Counted from the stretch's first letter, positions 1-9,071 are shown. The stretch: DNA of 64,000 bases from CAKSNH01 sp964422725 (GCA_964422725.1 CAYRCC010000003.1:45114-109113), one strand, 5' to 3'. Notes: generated from the letters alone by a model not told the origin. Numbers and translations: made by a program.

Positions 1-1466
1 CATCTTTGTCCAATGCGCAGAGTATGTACGATAAGATAAAGGGACTGAAGTATACCGATTCGGCTGTGGATAATTTTGTGGTAAAACAGGCACTTTCAAG
101 GGTTGAAAGCGCGCGGAAACAGCTTGAGGATACTATGTATGATTATATTTATCACAGCACCGGAAATCCGCCGAAAACCGCGCTTGACAAGGCGAATGAC
201 TGGATAAAAGGGAAAACGTCAAAGCTGTGGAATATGCTGTTCCAGTGTCCGGTTGATTTTGAGGTTTACGATAAAGAGAAAAATCTTTTGGGTTACGTAA
301 AGGACGGAAAGGTTTTCTGTACGGACGATATTTATATTGAAACAAGCGGCGATGTGAAGTATTTGTTTGTACCCGAGGGAATGGAAGTCGATATTAAAAT
401 GGTCGGTACGGACGAGGGCGAGCTTAATTATGTTGTCGAAGAAACGGTTGACGGTACGCCTACAGGCAGACTGAATTATTATTCGATACCGCTGACCGAC
501 GGCGGTGAGCTTTCGCAGAGTGTGAAGGTTGACGAATTGTCGGAGGATACGCAGAGTATGCCGATAGTGACGAATGATACAGAGGTAACCGCGGACGAAT
601 ATCTGTCCGCCCAAAGCGATGCATTTGTTACGGTGCGCGCAGAAACGGGTAAATACGCAAATGTGCTGGGTTCGGGAAATTATGTTATAGGTGACAATGT
701 TGAGCTTACGGCTGTACCGGTTGATGATTATTCGTTTGTCGGCTGGTATATCGGCGATTCGCTTGTCTGCTCGGATATTACGTACAGATTTACGGCACGC
801 ACCGACGTGACGGCAGAGGCTAAATTTGAGAAAAGATATATTTCCGATGACGATTTTGTTACGAATATGACACAAGAGTACGTGGAAGATATGTATGCGT
901 ATGTGTATGAAGAAAGTGACGGTACGCGCGGTATTGTTGTGATACCGTTTAGCGAAGATGCACCGGAGAGCGTTGCATTATATGTAAGCACGTATGATAA
1001 AAATGCGAATGTGATGTCGGATAGTGTACGGTATACGGCAGAGCTTGACGAAAACGGACGATATATCATTGAAAATGTCGTATCGGCAGAAACAGCGAAA
1101 GTAGCGGTTGCCGACAGCAGAGGTACAGCGGCGGTGATTTTAAATAAAAACTGTAATATAGAGGACGGAGTCAATATAAGCGCAATAGGCAAATACGACG
1201 GCTGTATGCAGATTAAAGCGGCAAATACCGACGGAGAGCTGAAAGTAGAGCTTGACGTAATTGGTTCGGAGCTTGGGAAAAATGATGTTGATGTTTTTGC
1301 GGCAGAGTATGAAAACGGTGTGATGAAAAGTGTTGTAAAGCTTGATGTAACTGCGGAAAACGAAAAGATTATTTGTACCGGCACCGTAAACGGAAACGAC
1401 TATAAAATATTTGTGTGGGAAAAAGGTACGTGTATACCGGTAGCACTATCGTACAGTAACAAATAG
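1..1466 (+). CDS. C-terminal part of a large extracellular protein with an InlB-type repeat (5' partial)
   Basis: The frame is open from the first base of the window and no ribosome binding site is visible, so only the C-terminal part (about 487 residues) of a larger protein is present. Residues around 205-275 of this fragment form a compact beta repeat (TVRAETG, then GDNVELTAVP, FVGWYIGD and AEAKFE), the pattern of divergent InlB B-repeat / listeria-type repeats found in Gram-positive surface proteins. The rest is acidic and rich in Asp, Val and Thr with no recognised catalytic motif. No LPXTG anchor or SLH module is visible at the C terminus, so any anchor would be upstream of the window. 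A terminator hairpin follows the stop. The extracellular role is inferred from the repeat type; the specific function is unknown. Confidence 0.6.
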   Translation, partial: SLSNAQSMYDKIKGLKYTDSAVDNFVVKQALSRVESARKQLEDTMYDYIYHSTGNPPKTALDKANDWIKGKTSKLWNMLFQCPVDFEVYDKEKNLLGYVKDGKVFCTDDIYIETSGDVKYLFVPEGMEVDIKMVGTDEGELNYVVEETVDGTPTGRLNYYSIPLTDGGELSQSVKVDELSEDTQSMPIVTNDTEVTADEYLSAQSDAFVTVRAETGKYANVLGSGNYVIGDNVELTAVPVDDYSFVGWYIGDSLVCSDITYRFTARTDVTAEAKFEKRYISDDDFVTNMTQEYVEDMYAYVYEESDGTRGIVVIPFSEDAPESVALYVSTYDKNANVMSDSVRYTAELDENGRYIIENVVSAETAKVAVADSRGTAAVILNKNCNIEDGVNISAIGKYDGCMQIKAANTDGELKVELDVIGSELGKNDVDVFAAEYENGVMKSVVKLDVTAENEKIICTGTVNGNDYKIFVWEKGTCIPVALSYSNK

Positions 1467-1487
1467 AAATGGTAGATTATTAATAGA

Positions 1488-1540
1488 AAGGCTTTTGAAT
1501 TACAGCCGATTTTCGGTTGTTTTCAAGAGCCTTAACTTTT
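1488..1540 (+). terminator. Rho-independent terminator after the first gene
   Basis: A long imperfect stem (AAGGCTTTTGAA side pairing with TTCAAGAGCCTT, closed by the loop around GATTTTC) is followed by AACTTTT. It lies 22 bases after the stop of the partial surface-protein gene. Confidence 0.6.
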
Positions 1541-1655
1541 CCTGTTTATGCTACAGTGATATTTTAAAGCACTCGCAGGCGAATTGTAAGTGCTTTTCGT
1601 ATGCCTGAAGTTTAAAAAACGCCATCGGGATTGTTACGGAAAAACAGTATATTAT

Positions 1656-1685
1656 TTGACAACGGTATTTGTGCGGTGTTATAAT
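1656..1685 (+). promoter_or_regulatory. Consensus sigma-A promoter reading into the 124-bp repeat array
   Basis: TTGACA (1656-1661) and TATAAT (1680-1685) are both perfect hexamers, separated by 18 bp. The predicted start lies at about 1692, within the first unit of the repeat array. No coding sequence begins in the next 400 bp until the RNase H gene at 2137. Confidence 0.65.
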
Positions 1686-2050
1686 AGAGCATAGGAGCTG
1701 TCGCTCAATGCCGTTTGGCAACGGCTTGCAAAATTGCATTTTGCCTATGCGCTATTGACGGCTGCGTAAAAATGCCCTTGCAAGCAAGCATTTTTACTTA
1801 TGGTAAAATAGAGCATAGGAGCTGTCGCTCAATGCCGTTTGGCAACGGCTTGCAAAATTGCNNNNNNNNNNNNNNNNNNNNNNNNNNNNNNNNNNNNNNN
1901 NNNNNNNNNNNNNNNNNNNNNNNNNNNNNNNNNNNNNNNNNNNNNNNNNNNNNNNNNNNNNAATAGAGCATAGGAGCTGTCGCTCAATGCCGTTTGGCAA
2001 CGGCTTGCAAAATTGCATTTTGCCTATGCGCTATTGACGGCTGCGTAAAA
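1684..2050 (+). repeat. Tandem array of about 124-bp hairpin-rich units
   Basis: At least three copies of one unit are visible, beginning ATAGAGCATAGGAGCTG at 1684, 1808 and 1963. The period of the two uninterrupted copies is 124 bp. The sequence that can be compared is essentially identical between copies. Within a unit there are nested inverted repeats: GCATAGG with CCTATGC, CCGTT with AACGG, GCAAAA with TTTTGC, and a perfect 10-bp stem GTAAAAATGC / GCATTTTTAC. The second copy runs into the assembly gap, so the real copy number is unknown. A diverged single unit is present at 48675-48799. No open frame is conserved across units. A mobile (MITE/REP-like) or structured-RNA nature is possible, but neither is shown. 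Confidence 0.8.
1862..1961. other. Assembly gap of 100 N
   Basis: Exactly 100 unresolved bases occur inside the tandem repeat, the usual placeholder for a gap of unknown size. The assembler probably failed on near-identical units. Confidence 0.98.
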
Positions 2051-2136
2051 AACAAAACAAATTTACAAAATTTGAAGTTTGAGTTTATACGATAATTGAT
2101 GATTGTGAAAATATATTAAACGGAGATTTTAAGTCT

Positions 2137-2727
2137 ATGGCAAAGAAATATTATGCGGTGAAAAAAGGACGCAAAACGGGAATTTTCGCCACGTGGGCGG
2201 AATGTAAAAGCAATGTGGACGGTTTTTCGGGTGCTGTGTTTAAAAGCTTTGAATCAAAAGCGGAGGCGGAGAGGTTTGTAAACGGTACAAACGAGCCGGT
2301 GCGCAGTGGCGAGGGTGAGGCGGTTGCATATGTTGACGGCAGTTATGATGTGAAAAGCAAGAGGTTTTCGTTTGGTGCGGTTATTTTTGTAAACGGCGAG
2401 GAGCTCACGCTGTCGGAAGCGTTTGACGATGCCGAGCTTGCGGTTATGCGTAATGTTGCGGGAGAAATAAAGGGTTCTGAGGCGGCTATGCGGTTTTGTG
2501 TAGAACGCGGAATTAAAAGTCTTGACGTTTATCATGATTATGAGGGAATAGCAAAGTGGTGTACGGGAGAATGGAAAACAAATAAAACGGGTACGGCGGC
2601 GTATGCCGAATATTATAAAAGCATAAAAGATGTATTGTCGGTGCGTTTTATCAAGGTTAAAGGACATTCGGGAGATAAATATAACGATATGGCTGACGAA
2701 CTTGCAAAAGCGGCCTTGGGACTGTAA
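2137..2727 (+). CDS. Ribonuclease H with N-terminal viroplasmin-like domain
   Basis: A 196-residue protein that probably cleaves the RNA strand of RNA-DNA hybrids in the cytoplasm. Residues 1-50 (KKYYAVKKGRKTGIFATW ... GAVFKSFESKAEAERFV) match the caulimovirus viroplasmin / RNase H1 N-terminal hybrid-binding domain. Residues 65-196 are the RNase H fold, with the acidic residues in DGSY, in GEIKGSEAA, in YHDYEGIAKW and in the final HSGDKYNDMADELAK. Length is normal for this two-domain class. The ATG at 2137 follows GGAGATTTTAAGTCT. It lies directly downstream of the repeat array and 48 bp upstream of the SLH protein, with which it may be co-transcribed. Confidence 0.88.
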   Translation: MAKKYYAVKKGRKTGIFATWAECKSNVDGFSGAVFKSFESKAEAERFVNGTNEPVRSGEGEAVAYVDGSYDVKSKRFSFGAVIFVNGEELTLSEAFDDAELAVMRNVAGEIKGSEAAMRFCVERGIKSLDVYHDYEGIAKWCTGEWKTNKTGTAAYAEYYKSIKDVLSVRFIKVKGHSGDKYNDMADELAKAALGL

Positions 2728-2775
2728 ATTGAAATTCTGATTTGTTTTGTATGCTGTGAGGAAATGAGGAGAACT

Positions 2776-5700
2776 ATGAAAAAAGTATTTTTTCGCATAA
2801 TCACCTTGGTATTGATATTGTCACAGATTACGCCGTATGCGTATGCGGCGGATTATTTGGGTCACTGGTCGGAAAACGTTATACAAAAGTGGCTTGATGA
2901 CGGCAAATTGTCAGGTGACGATAACGGAATGGTTATGCCGGACAGGCTTATAAGCCGTGCGGAGTTCGTTTCGCTGCTTTTGCGGTCGGTCGGTATAAAT
3001 GCGGCGGTTAAGACGAGTGAGTTTGTGGACATTTCCATATCTGACTGGTATTACAGCGCAATATCGACTGCCGGAAGTCTTGGTATCGTTTCCGGAACGG
3101 GCAACGGCAATTTTATGCCCGATGCACCGCTGACTCGTGAGGACGCAATGGTTATGATATGCCGCGCGTATAAAATAAGCGGTGATGCGGCGTTTAATCT
3201 TACGGACTATCACGACGGGCTTGATATATCACCGTATGCACTGCCGTATATGTCGTTTATGTGCGAAAATGAGATTTTGACAGGGTATTCGGATAAAACA
3301 ATTCGTCCGAAAAACAGTATTACGCGTGCCGAGGCGGTAGTAATACTCGAACGTATGAACGATTTTATGTCAGACCCAACCGAAAATGTGCAGATAAAAT
3401 TTACCGGCGGTTATCCTAAGCTGAAAGAAAGCGGCTTGACTGACGGCTACAATCTGCTTTTAAAGACGAACAAGCCCTGTAAAATCTATTACACAATAAT
3501 CAATCCCGAAAAAACAGCACCCGTTTCGGATAAATCCAAGATAGACAAATTTCTTATAGAAATAACCGCCGCCGACACAGCTGTTTCGGCATACATTGCA
3601 CAGGGTGCGGAGAACGAATGTACAATATATTTGAAAGCGGTCGATGCACAGGGGAACGAAAGTAAGATTGCTCAGATAAGAAATGCGAAGAAAATGTATT
3701 ATTCGTATGGCGACGGCAGCCGTGAAAATCCGTATATTGTAAGTACAGAGGAGCAACTTGATGCGATACGCTATTTTCCCGACAAGCATTTTAAATTGAA
3801 AAACGATATAATTCTTTCGGGTAAATGGATTCCGATAGGTTCGGCGGAATCTCAGGAAACTATGTTCAGAGGAAATTTTGACGGTGACGGCTATAAAATT
3901 TCAAACATATCGGTGACCGGCGGAGATTATTCGGGATTGTTCGGATATATTTACGGAGGTACGGTGAAAAATTTGTATGCATCGTGCGATAAAATTGTAG
4001 GCGGCTCAAGTGTGGGGATTATTGCGGGCGCGAATAACGGAGGAGTAATAGAAAACTGCTTTACCGACGGACTTGTACGTGCCGGAGGAAGCTATGCCGG
4101 CGGTATTGTCGGCAATAACAACGGAATAGTTGCGCGCTGCCAGTCGGCGGCACTTGCAATTGAGGCACAGTCGTATGCCGGCGGTATTGCCGGCTGGAAC
4201 AGCGGCGACATAAGGGAGTGTATGTCGTGTACATATTCGGTTATGGCGAATATGTATTCGAGCGGCATTGCCGGAGCAAATTCCGGCGGTACTGTAGAAA
4301 ACTGCGTTGCCGCAAATATCAATGTGACGGATTATATGACAGACAGCAACGGCAGAATAACCACAAACAAGTCCGGCGGCAAAACAAAAAATAATTACGG
4401 CTACGATAAAATGTATGCAACCGTCGGAGATTGTCTGCCGTCGGCAGACAGTCAGAACGGACTTGATGTTTCGTGGGAAATGCTGAACGATAAAAGCTTT
4501 TATAACGAAACTGTCGGGTGGAAATTTGATAATTCGTGGAGAACGGCGGTGCAGACGGATTCGTTTAGATTGCCGTCGCTGAAAATGAAGTCAAAACCGA
4601 TGATTAAAGAAGGTGTTACGGTTTATGCGCCGATGCGCGTAAGTACGGCGGAGGAGCTTTTGAAAATTCACGAAGAACCGGAGAATCACTATATTTTGAC
4701 AAATGATATTTATCTGCCGAAAACGGAGGACGGAAAGTCGAACTGGTTTGCGGTGTGTGCAGATGATGAGCTGACGGAAAATCCCGAAAAGGGTTTTTCC
4801 GGTTCGCTCGACGGCGATGGGTACAGCATATACAATATGACAATAGATTATGAGGACGGCAAAACGTTTTACGGAATGTTCGGAGTAGTAGCCGGCGGTA
4901 CTGTTCGTAATTTGAATTTGAAAGATGTGTATATATCGGCAAGCGAAGTGTGCGGCGCAGTAGCGGCGGTAAATTACGGCACTGTGCAAAATTGCGCTGT
5001 GACGGGAGTTATAGACATAGACCAGACCGAATCAATAGCTATGGCAGGCGGTATAGCCGGAGATAATTACGGCACAATTCAAAATTCACAGGTGAATGTC
5101 AATATAAATGCGAGGGGAAACAGCAGCACAACTGGCGGTATTTGTGCAAATAACGAGGGAGTCGTAATAGACTGCCTTGCAAAAGGAAATATTAAAAGCA
5201 ACGGCAAAAGCAGTGCGTCGAATACGGCTGTCGGCGGTATTGCGGGTTTTTCGGCTGACGGCATAATTTATGAGAGCTGTTCGGAAATGAGCGTTGAGGC
5301 AAAAGCGCATATTTCGTATGTCGGCGGTATATGCGGAATGTTCAGCGGCGGCGAGATTTATAAAACGTCGACCTCGGGTGCACTTGCCGCCTCGGCTACA
5401 AATTCACTTGAATCTGCGGTTTATGTCGGCGGTATTAGCGGACTTTCAAACGGCGGAGTTATGGTAAACTCGTTTTCTTCCGGCAAGCTCGGCGCGGGCG
5501 GTGTAAATATTTACGCCGGCGGTATATCCGGCTATAATATGAATTGTCACGTGCAGAACTGTTACAGCACGAGCGATATTTCGCATTACGGAACAAACGC
5601 GCGTGCCGGCGGTATAGTGGGATTTAACGAGGGCGGTTTTGTGACGGGAAATGTCGCGCTGAACAAGTCTTTCAGCGATAACGGTACGGTGGCGCGGATA

Positions 5701-5973
5701 TGCGCCGAAACGACGGGCGGAATAGTATCCGATAATTATGCAAGTGAGGAAATAAAGTGCGGCAGGCGCGCTTTTTCGGATACTGTTCTTGACGGTATGA
5801 CAGTACCGGAGAAAACGTTGATGGATTTGAGCTTTTACTTTAAGCCTATAAGCGAAGGCGGAAAGCTGGGGTGGTTAAGCGGCGAGGTTTGGAGTGCGAA
5901 AAAGAGTGTTAATCCGTATTACTCGTTTCCTGTACTTGCAGATGTAAGAGGGGAAATGAACAAAGTCAGATGA
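2776..5973 (+). CDS. Secreted S-layer-homology protein with GLUG repeats
   Basis: About 1065 residues. I chose ATG 2776 (MKKVFFRIITLVLIL) because AGGAG ends a few bases before it; an in-frame ATG at 2764 lacks good spacing. A signal peptide ends near AYAADY. Three SLH modules follow (YLGHWSENVIQKWLDDG, then FVDISISDWYYSAISTAGSLGI, then LPYMSFMCENEILTGYSD), which in Gram-positives bind pyruvylated secondary wall polymers. After a short Ig-like segment come two blocks of GLUG motifs (AGGIVGNNNG, AGGIAGWNSG, GGISGYNMNC and similar) spread over residues 360-540 and 690-1020, predicted to form a beta-solenoid. GLUG repeats occur in adhesins and metallopeptidase-associated surface proteins. No catalytic motif is visible, so an adhesion or structural role is inferred. 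Confidence 0.85.
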   Translation: MKKVFFRIITLVLILSQITPYAYAADYLGHWSENVIQKWLDDGKLSGDDNGMVMPDRLISRAEFVSLLLRSVGINAAVKTSEFVDISISDWYYSAISTAGSLGIVSGTGNGNFMPDAPLTREDAMVMICRAYKISGDAAFNLTDYHDGLDISPYALPYMSFMCENEILTGYSDKTIRPKNSITRAEAVVILERMNDFMSDPTENVQIKFTGGYPKLKESGLTDGYNLLLKTNKPCKIYYTIINPEKTAPVSDKSKIDKFLIEITAADTAVSAYIAQGAENECTIYLKAVDAQGNESKIAQIRNAKKMYYSYGDGSRENPYIVSTEEQLDAIRYFPDKHFKLKNDIILSGKWIPIGSAESQETMFRGNFDGDGYKISNISVTGGDYSGLFGYIYGGTVKNLYASCDKIVGGSSVGIIAGANNGGVIENCFTDGLVRAGGSYAGGIVGNNNGIVARCQSAALAIEAQSYAGGIAGWNSGDIRECMSCTYSVMANMYSSGIAGANSGGTVENCVAANINVTDYMTDSNGRITTNKSGGKTKNNYGYDKMYATVGDCLPSADSQNGLDVSWEMLNDKSFYNETVGWKFDNSWRTAVQTDSFRLPSLKMKSKPMIKEGVTVYAPMRVSTAEELLKIHEEPENHYILTNDIYLPKTEDGKSNWFAVCADDELTENPEKGFSGSLDGDGYSIYNMTIDYEDGKTFYGMFGVVAGGTVRNLNLKDVYISASEVCGAVAAVNYGTVQNCAVTGVIDIDQTESIAMAGGIAGDNYGTIQNSQVNVNINARGNSSTTGGICANNEGVVIDCLAKGNIKSNGKSSASNTAVGGIAGFSADGIIYESCSEMSVEAKAHISYVGGICGMFSGGEIYKTSTSGALAASATNSLESAVYVGGISGLSNGGVMVNSFSSGKLGAGGVNIYAGGISGYNMNCHVQNCYSTSDISHYGTNARAGGIVGFNEGGFVTGNVALNKSFSDNGTVARICAETTGGIVSDNYASEEIKCGRRAFSDTVLDGMTVPEKTLMDLSFYFKPISEGGKLGWLSGEVWSAKKSVNPYYSFPVLADVRGEMNKVR

Positions 5974-5986
5974 TGTTTTGAAATTG

Positions 5987-6022
5987 CACCGTTTCGGAAT
6001 ATATATTCCGGAGCGGTGTTTT
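5987..6022 (+). terminator. Rho-independent terminator after the SLH gene
   Basis: A near-perfect stem CACCGTTTCGGAAT / ATTCCGGAGCGGTG with a four-base loop is followed by TTTTG, 13 bases after the stop codon. Confidence 0.8.
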
Positions 6023-6066
6023 GTCGGCTGTAGGTTTATAAAATTATAAATTAGTTAAATAAAATA

Positions 6067-6095
6067 TTGATTTAACGAAAAAAGTGTTGTATAAT
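6067..6095 (+). promoter_or_regulatory. Promoter of the arabinofuranosidase gene
   Basis: TTGATT (6067-6072), a 17-bp spacer and a perfect TATAAT (6090-6095) lie 40 bp upstream of the GH51 coding region. No clear operator palindrome is seen nearby. Confidence 0.65.
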
Positions 6096-6136
6096 ATAAA
6101 TATCATATTTTATAAAAGAAAGGCTGGTTGTCAAAA

Positions 6137-7612
6137 ATGGCGAAAGTTGTTGTTAATGCTGAAAGAAAAAAAGGATTTGTAAATAAGAATATTTACGGTC
6201 AGTTTGCTGAGCATCTGGGCAGATGTATTTATGAGGGATTGTATGTCGGAGAGGATTCGGACATTGAAAACAAAAACGGTATGCGCACAGATGTTGTGGA
6301 GGCATTGAAGGAAATGGGTATACCGTTGCTGCGTTGGCCGGGCGGCTGTTTTGCCGACGACTACCACTGGCGCGACGGTATCGGCGACAAGTCGAAAAGA
6401 CCGTATATGGTAAACACCAACTGGGGCGGAGTAGTTGAAAATAACCATTTCGGTACACACGAATTTTTTGAGCTTTGCGAACAGCTTGATGCCGAGCCGT
6501 ACATTTGCGGTAATGTTGGCAGCGGCACAGTTCAGGAAATGCGCGACTGGATTGAGTATATGACGTTTGACGGTGCTTCTCCGCTTGCTGACGAACGACG
6601 TGCAAACGGCAGAGAAGAGCCGTGGAAACTTAAATATTTCGGTGTCGGAAACGAAAACTGGGGCTGCGGCGGTAATATGCGTCCTGAATATTATGCGGAT
6701 TTGTACAGAAGGTATTCGACCTTTGCGAGAAATTACGGCGATAATAAGCTGTATAAAATTGCGGGTGGTCCGGGTGACTTCAATTATCACTGGACAGAAG
6801 TGCTTATGCGTGAGGCAAGACATTGTATGGACGCTATGTCACTTCACTATTACACAATGCCGGGCAGTTGGACAACTCCGAAAGGCGATTCGATTGATTT
6901 CACCGAAAAAGAATGGTATCAGACGATGAAATCGGCACTCAGAATGGAAGAGGCGATTACAAATCATACAACAATTATGGATAAGTATGATCCTGAGAAG
7001 AAAGTCGGACTTATTGTTGATGAATGGGGTACGTGGTTTGATGTTCTTCCGGGTACAAATCCGGGATTTTTGTATCAGCAGAACACAATCCGCGATGCTG
7101 TTTCGGCAGTGCTTACATTGCACACCTTCCATAATCACTGCGACAGAGTAGTGATGGCTAATCTTGCACAGCTTGTAAATGTATTGCAGGCACCTATCCT
7201 TACCGAGGGCGAGAAAATGGTGCTTACGCCTACATATTATCTGTTGAAAATGATGAAAAATCATCAGGACAGCAGCTTGTTGGATATTGATTATACTGCA
7301 CCTGAAGTCGGCTGTGAGGAAATGATAGTTCCGAAGTTCAGCGTTTCCGCGACTGAAAAGGACGGCAAAATTACCATTTCGATGTGTAATACAGCCCTTG
7401 AGGCGGAAGAAAATATGTCGATTGAAATTCGCGATGCAATTATCAAGTCAGCGAAAGCCGAATTGCTTACGTCGGATAAAATGGACAGCTATAATGATTT
7501 TGACGAGCCTGAGAAAATCAAATCTGTTGACACAGATGTCGTACTTGACGGTAATAAGGTTGAAGTTAAACTGCCGCCGATGAGTGTAGTTGTGGTAACT
7601 CTTGATAAATAA
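6137..7612 (+). CDS. Alpha-L-arabinofuranosidase, glycoside hydrolase family 51
   Basis: A 491-residue enzyme that removes terminal alpha-L-arabinofuranosyl residues from arabinan, arabinoxylan or arabino-oligosaccharides. The GH51 signatures are clear: [20 protein letters not shown] near the N terminus, [18 protein letters not shown], the acid/base Glu in GNENWG (about residue 173) and the nucleophile Glu in VDEWGTWF (about residue 296). Length is typical. There is no signal peptide, so it should act in the cytoplasm on imported oligosaccharides. The start is uncertain: ATG 6137 lies 13 bases after AAAGG, while an in-frame TTG at 6128 is only 4 bases after it. It has its own promoter, and a small Cys-rich gene follows 5 bp later. 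No transporter or regulator for arabinose is adjacent. Confidence 0.93.
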   Translation: MAKVVVNAERKKGFVNKNIYGQFAEHLGRCIYEGLYVGEDSDIENKNGMRTDVVEALKEMGIPLLRWPGGCFADDYHWRDGIGDKSKRPYMVNTNWGGVVENNHFGTHEFFELCEQLDAEPYICGNVGSGTVQEMRDWIEYMTFDGASPLADERRANGREEPWKLKYFGVGNENWGCGGNMRPEYYADLYRRYSTFARNYGDNKLYKIAGGPGDFNYHWTEVLMREARHCMDAMSLHYYTMPGSWTTPKGDSIDFTEKEWYQTMKSALRMEEAITNHTTIMDKYDPEKKVGLIVDEWGTWFDVLPGTNPGFLYQQNTIRDAVSAVLTLHTFHNHCDRVVMANLAQLVNVLQAPILTEGEKMVLTPTYYLLKMMKNHQDSSLLDIDYTAPEVGCEEMIVPKFSVSATEKDGKITISMCNTALEAEENMSIEIRDAIIKSAKAELLTSDKMDSYNDFDEPEKIKSVDTDVVLDGNKVEVKLPPMSVVVVTLDK

Positions 7613-7617
7613 CAGTT

Positions 7618-7884
7618 ATGGAAGAAAGAAAAGAGAAATGTAAGCGGTGCGGATTAAAAACGATTGTTCCGAAAGAGGAAATAGAGAAAATGGTTGCTCA
7701 GGTGACCAATATGAAAGGTGTAAAGCTTGTGAGTGACGAGGTTTACGGCGAACGGCTTAAAATATGCACCGAATGTGAAAAATTTGAATACGGTTCCACT
7801 TGCACGCTGTGCGGCTGTGTTATGCAGGTGCGCGCACGGCTCGTAAGCGGAAAGTGTCCGTATCCGAAAAACAGAAAATGGTAA
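7618..7884 (+). CDS. Small cysteine-rich protein, DUF6171-like
   Basis: An 88-residue cytoplasmic protein with a pattern of Cys pairs: CKRCG near the N terminus, then CTECEKF, CTLCGC and a final CP in GKCPYPKNRKW. This layout fits a small zinc-binding protein of the DUF6171 type common in Firmicutes. Function is unknown. It starts 5 bp after the GH51 stop, so it is probably in the same transcript, although a functional link is not implied. A terminator hairpin follows 42 bp after its stop. Confidence 0.7.
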   Translation: MEERKEKCKRCGLKTIVPKEEIEKMVAQVTNMKGVKLVSDEVYGERLKICTECEKFEYGSTCTLCGCVMQVRARLVSGKCPYPKNRKW

Positions 7885-7926
7885 CGAACCGAAATAAACA
7901 AAGTTAAAATCAGCTCAAAGCAAAAG

Positions 7927-7962
7927 CTGCCGATAGGATTTTTCCGGGTCGGCAGTTTTTTT
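7927..7962 (+). terminator. Rho-independent terminator after the DUF6171-like gene
   Basis: Stem CTGCCGA / TCGGCAG with a loop of about 15 bases, followed by a run of seven T. It closes the GH51 unit. Confidence 0.75.
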
Positions 7963-8090
7963 ACTGAAACGGAAGTTATGCAAAAAGCGGGATTTAAGCC
8001 GACAAGGCGGCAATGTTGCCGGATTTTGAGGTTGCGAAATTAAATTTGGAGAAAACCGAAAAAATGTAAAATAAAATGCCCAAAAAACGC

Positions 8091-8119
8091 TTGACATTTA
8101 ATGAATTTTCTTATATAAT
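8091..8119 (+). promoter_or_regulatory. Perfect consensus promoter of the rpmH operon
   Basis: TTGACA (8091-8096), a 17-bp spacer and TATAAT (8114-8119) match the sigma-A consensus at all twelve positions, leaving a leader of about 85 bases before rpmH. From the terminator at 7962 to this promoter I see no gene, and no cluster of DnaA boxes. Confidence 0.85.
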
Positions 8120-8212
8120 TAATCTGGTGTCTGGTTTGTGGGGCGGTATCGGATATGTCAGCTCTGCTTGGTAACAGACGTAAAGTATTAATAATCGTAG
8201 GAGGTGTTTGAA

Positions 8213-8347
8213 GTGCTAAGAACATATCAACCAAAGAAACGCCATAGAAAGAAAGAACACGGATTCAGAAAGAGAATGGCAACTTCATCGGGCAGAAAAA
8301 TTTTGTCGAGCAGAAGAAGAAAGGGCAGAAAGAGTTTGTCTGCATAA
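8213..8347 (+). CDS. rpmH: 50S ribosomal protein L34
   Basis: A 44-residue basic protein beginning at GTG 8213, seven bases after a full AGGAGGT. The sequence reads [17 protein letters not shown], then [26 protein letters not shown], which is the whole L34 family (typically 44-46 residues). It is a structural component of the 50S subunit and sits, as usual, directly upstream of rnpA. The usual upstream neighbour dnaA is absent here. Confidence 0.95.
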   Translation: MLRTYQPKKRHRKKEHGFRKRMATSSGRKILSSRRRKGRKSLSA

Positions 8348-8400
8348 TTTCGGCTGTACTTTCGTGAATTAATATCCGCCGGTGCACAGCGGATATGCAT

Positions 8401-8446
8401 AAAGGGCAAGAAGTGACGGGCACTGGTTCTTCGCTTTTTGCCTTTT
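8401..8446 (+). terminator. Possible attenuating hairpin between rpmH and rnpA
   Basis: AAAGGGCAAGAAG can pair, with a bulge, with CTTCGCTTTTTGCCTTT. A second palindrome, ATATCCGC / GCGGATAT (8372-8397), precedes it. Such hairpins would let the ribosomal protein be transcribed more than RNase P protein. The stem is imperfect and the T tract short, so this is tentative. Confidence 0.4.
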
Positions 8447-8495
8447 ATAGTATAATTTTGTAAATGTATTGATTACGGGAAAATATGGTGATATT

Positions 8496-8828
8496 TTGGA
8501 AAATACAGTATCATTAAAGCTGAATAAGGATTTTCGCAGACTCTATTCGCGCGGCAAACATTTTGCCGGCGGATACGTTGTTGTGTATGCGATGAAAAAT
8601 CGTATGGGTATTAACAGACTCGGACTTACAGCCGGAAAAAGCGTGGGGAATGCGGTCAGACGCAACCGCGCAAAGCGTCTTATACGAGAGAGCTATCGTA
8701 TGATGGAAAAAAAGCTGGGTTTCGGGTACGATTTTGTCATCGTTGCGCGTGGTCGTATAGACGGAAAAACGCTTGAACAGGTAAGCAGGGATTTGGCGTA
8801 TGTAATGAAAAAAATCGAAATTTTGTAA
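8496..8828 (+). CDS. rnpA: Ribonuclease P protein component
   Basis: The protein cofactor of RNase P, which trims 5' leaders from pre-tRNA together with the rnpB RNA. I place the start at TTG 8496, giving MENTVSLKLNKDFRRLYSRG, the usual N terminus of the family; an upstream in-frame TTG at 8469 would add nine residues with no homology pattern. The family signature GKSVGNAVRRNRAKRLIRE is intact at about residues 54-72, giving a protein of 110 residues, a normal length. It lies between rpmH and yidD in the usual order. Confidence 0.93.
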   Translation: MENTVSLKLNKDFRRLYSRGKHFAGGYVVVYAMKNRMGINRLGLTAGKSVGNAVRRNRAKRLIRESYRMMEKKLGFGYDFVIVARGRIDGKTLEQVSRDLAYVMKKIEIL

Positions 8829-8861
8829 GTGCATAGTTACAGTGCAGATGATTTGATTGTT

Positions 8862-9071
8862 ATGAAAACAATATTTATTGCTTTAATTAAGTTTTACAGA
8901 AAATATATATCGCCGTATAAGGGAGGCTCGTGCTGCCGGTATATACCGACGTGTTCGGAATATGCGCTTTTGGCAATCGGTAAGTACGGCGCGGTTAAGG
9001 GCGGTTGGCGTGCGTTTAAACGTATACTGCGCTGTCACCCGTTTCATAAGGGCGGATATGATCCGCCGTAA
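8862..9071 (+). CDS. yidD: Membrane protein insertion efficiency factor YidD
   Basis: A 69-residue YidD-family protein: [14 protein letters not shown], then the Cys motif of this family ([12 protein letters not shown]), then [23 protein letters not shown]. YidD assists Sec/YidC-dependent membrane insertion at the inner face of the membrane via an N-terminal amphipathic helix. I chose ATG 8862 because homologues start there; an in-frame GTG at 8829 directly abutting the rnpA stop would add 11 unlikely residues. It is placed between rnpA and yidC as in most Firmicutes. Confidence 0.93.
   Translation: MKTIFIALIKFYRKYISPYKGGSCCRYIPTCSEYALLAIGKYGAVKGGWRAFKRILRCHPFHKGGYDPP

Noticed and set aside
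1551..2018. Short minus-strand and plus-strand reading frames across the repeat array and the N gap
   Set aside because: They run through repeats or unresolved bases, have no ribosome binding site and share no conserved protein pattern.
1684..2050. CRISPR array
   Set aside because: Units are about 124 bp and near-identical along their whole length; there are no unique spacers and no cas genes.
7963..8212. Replication origin upstream of rpmH
   Set aside because: No cluster of DnaA boxes and no dnaA gene; only a promoter and leader are supported.
8829..8861. Upstream GTG start for yidD
   Set aside because: It would add 11 residues absent from YidD homologues and has no ribosome binding site.
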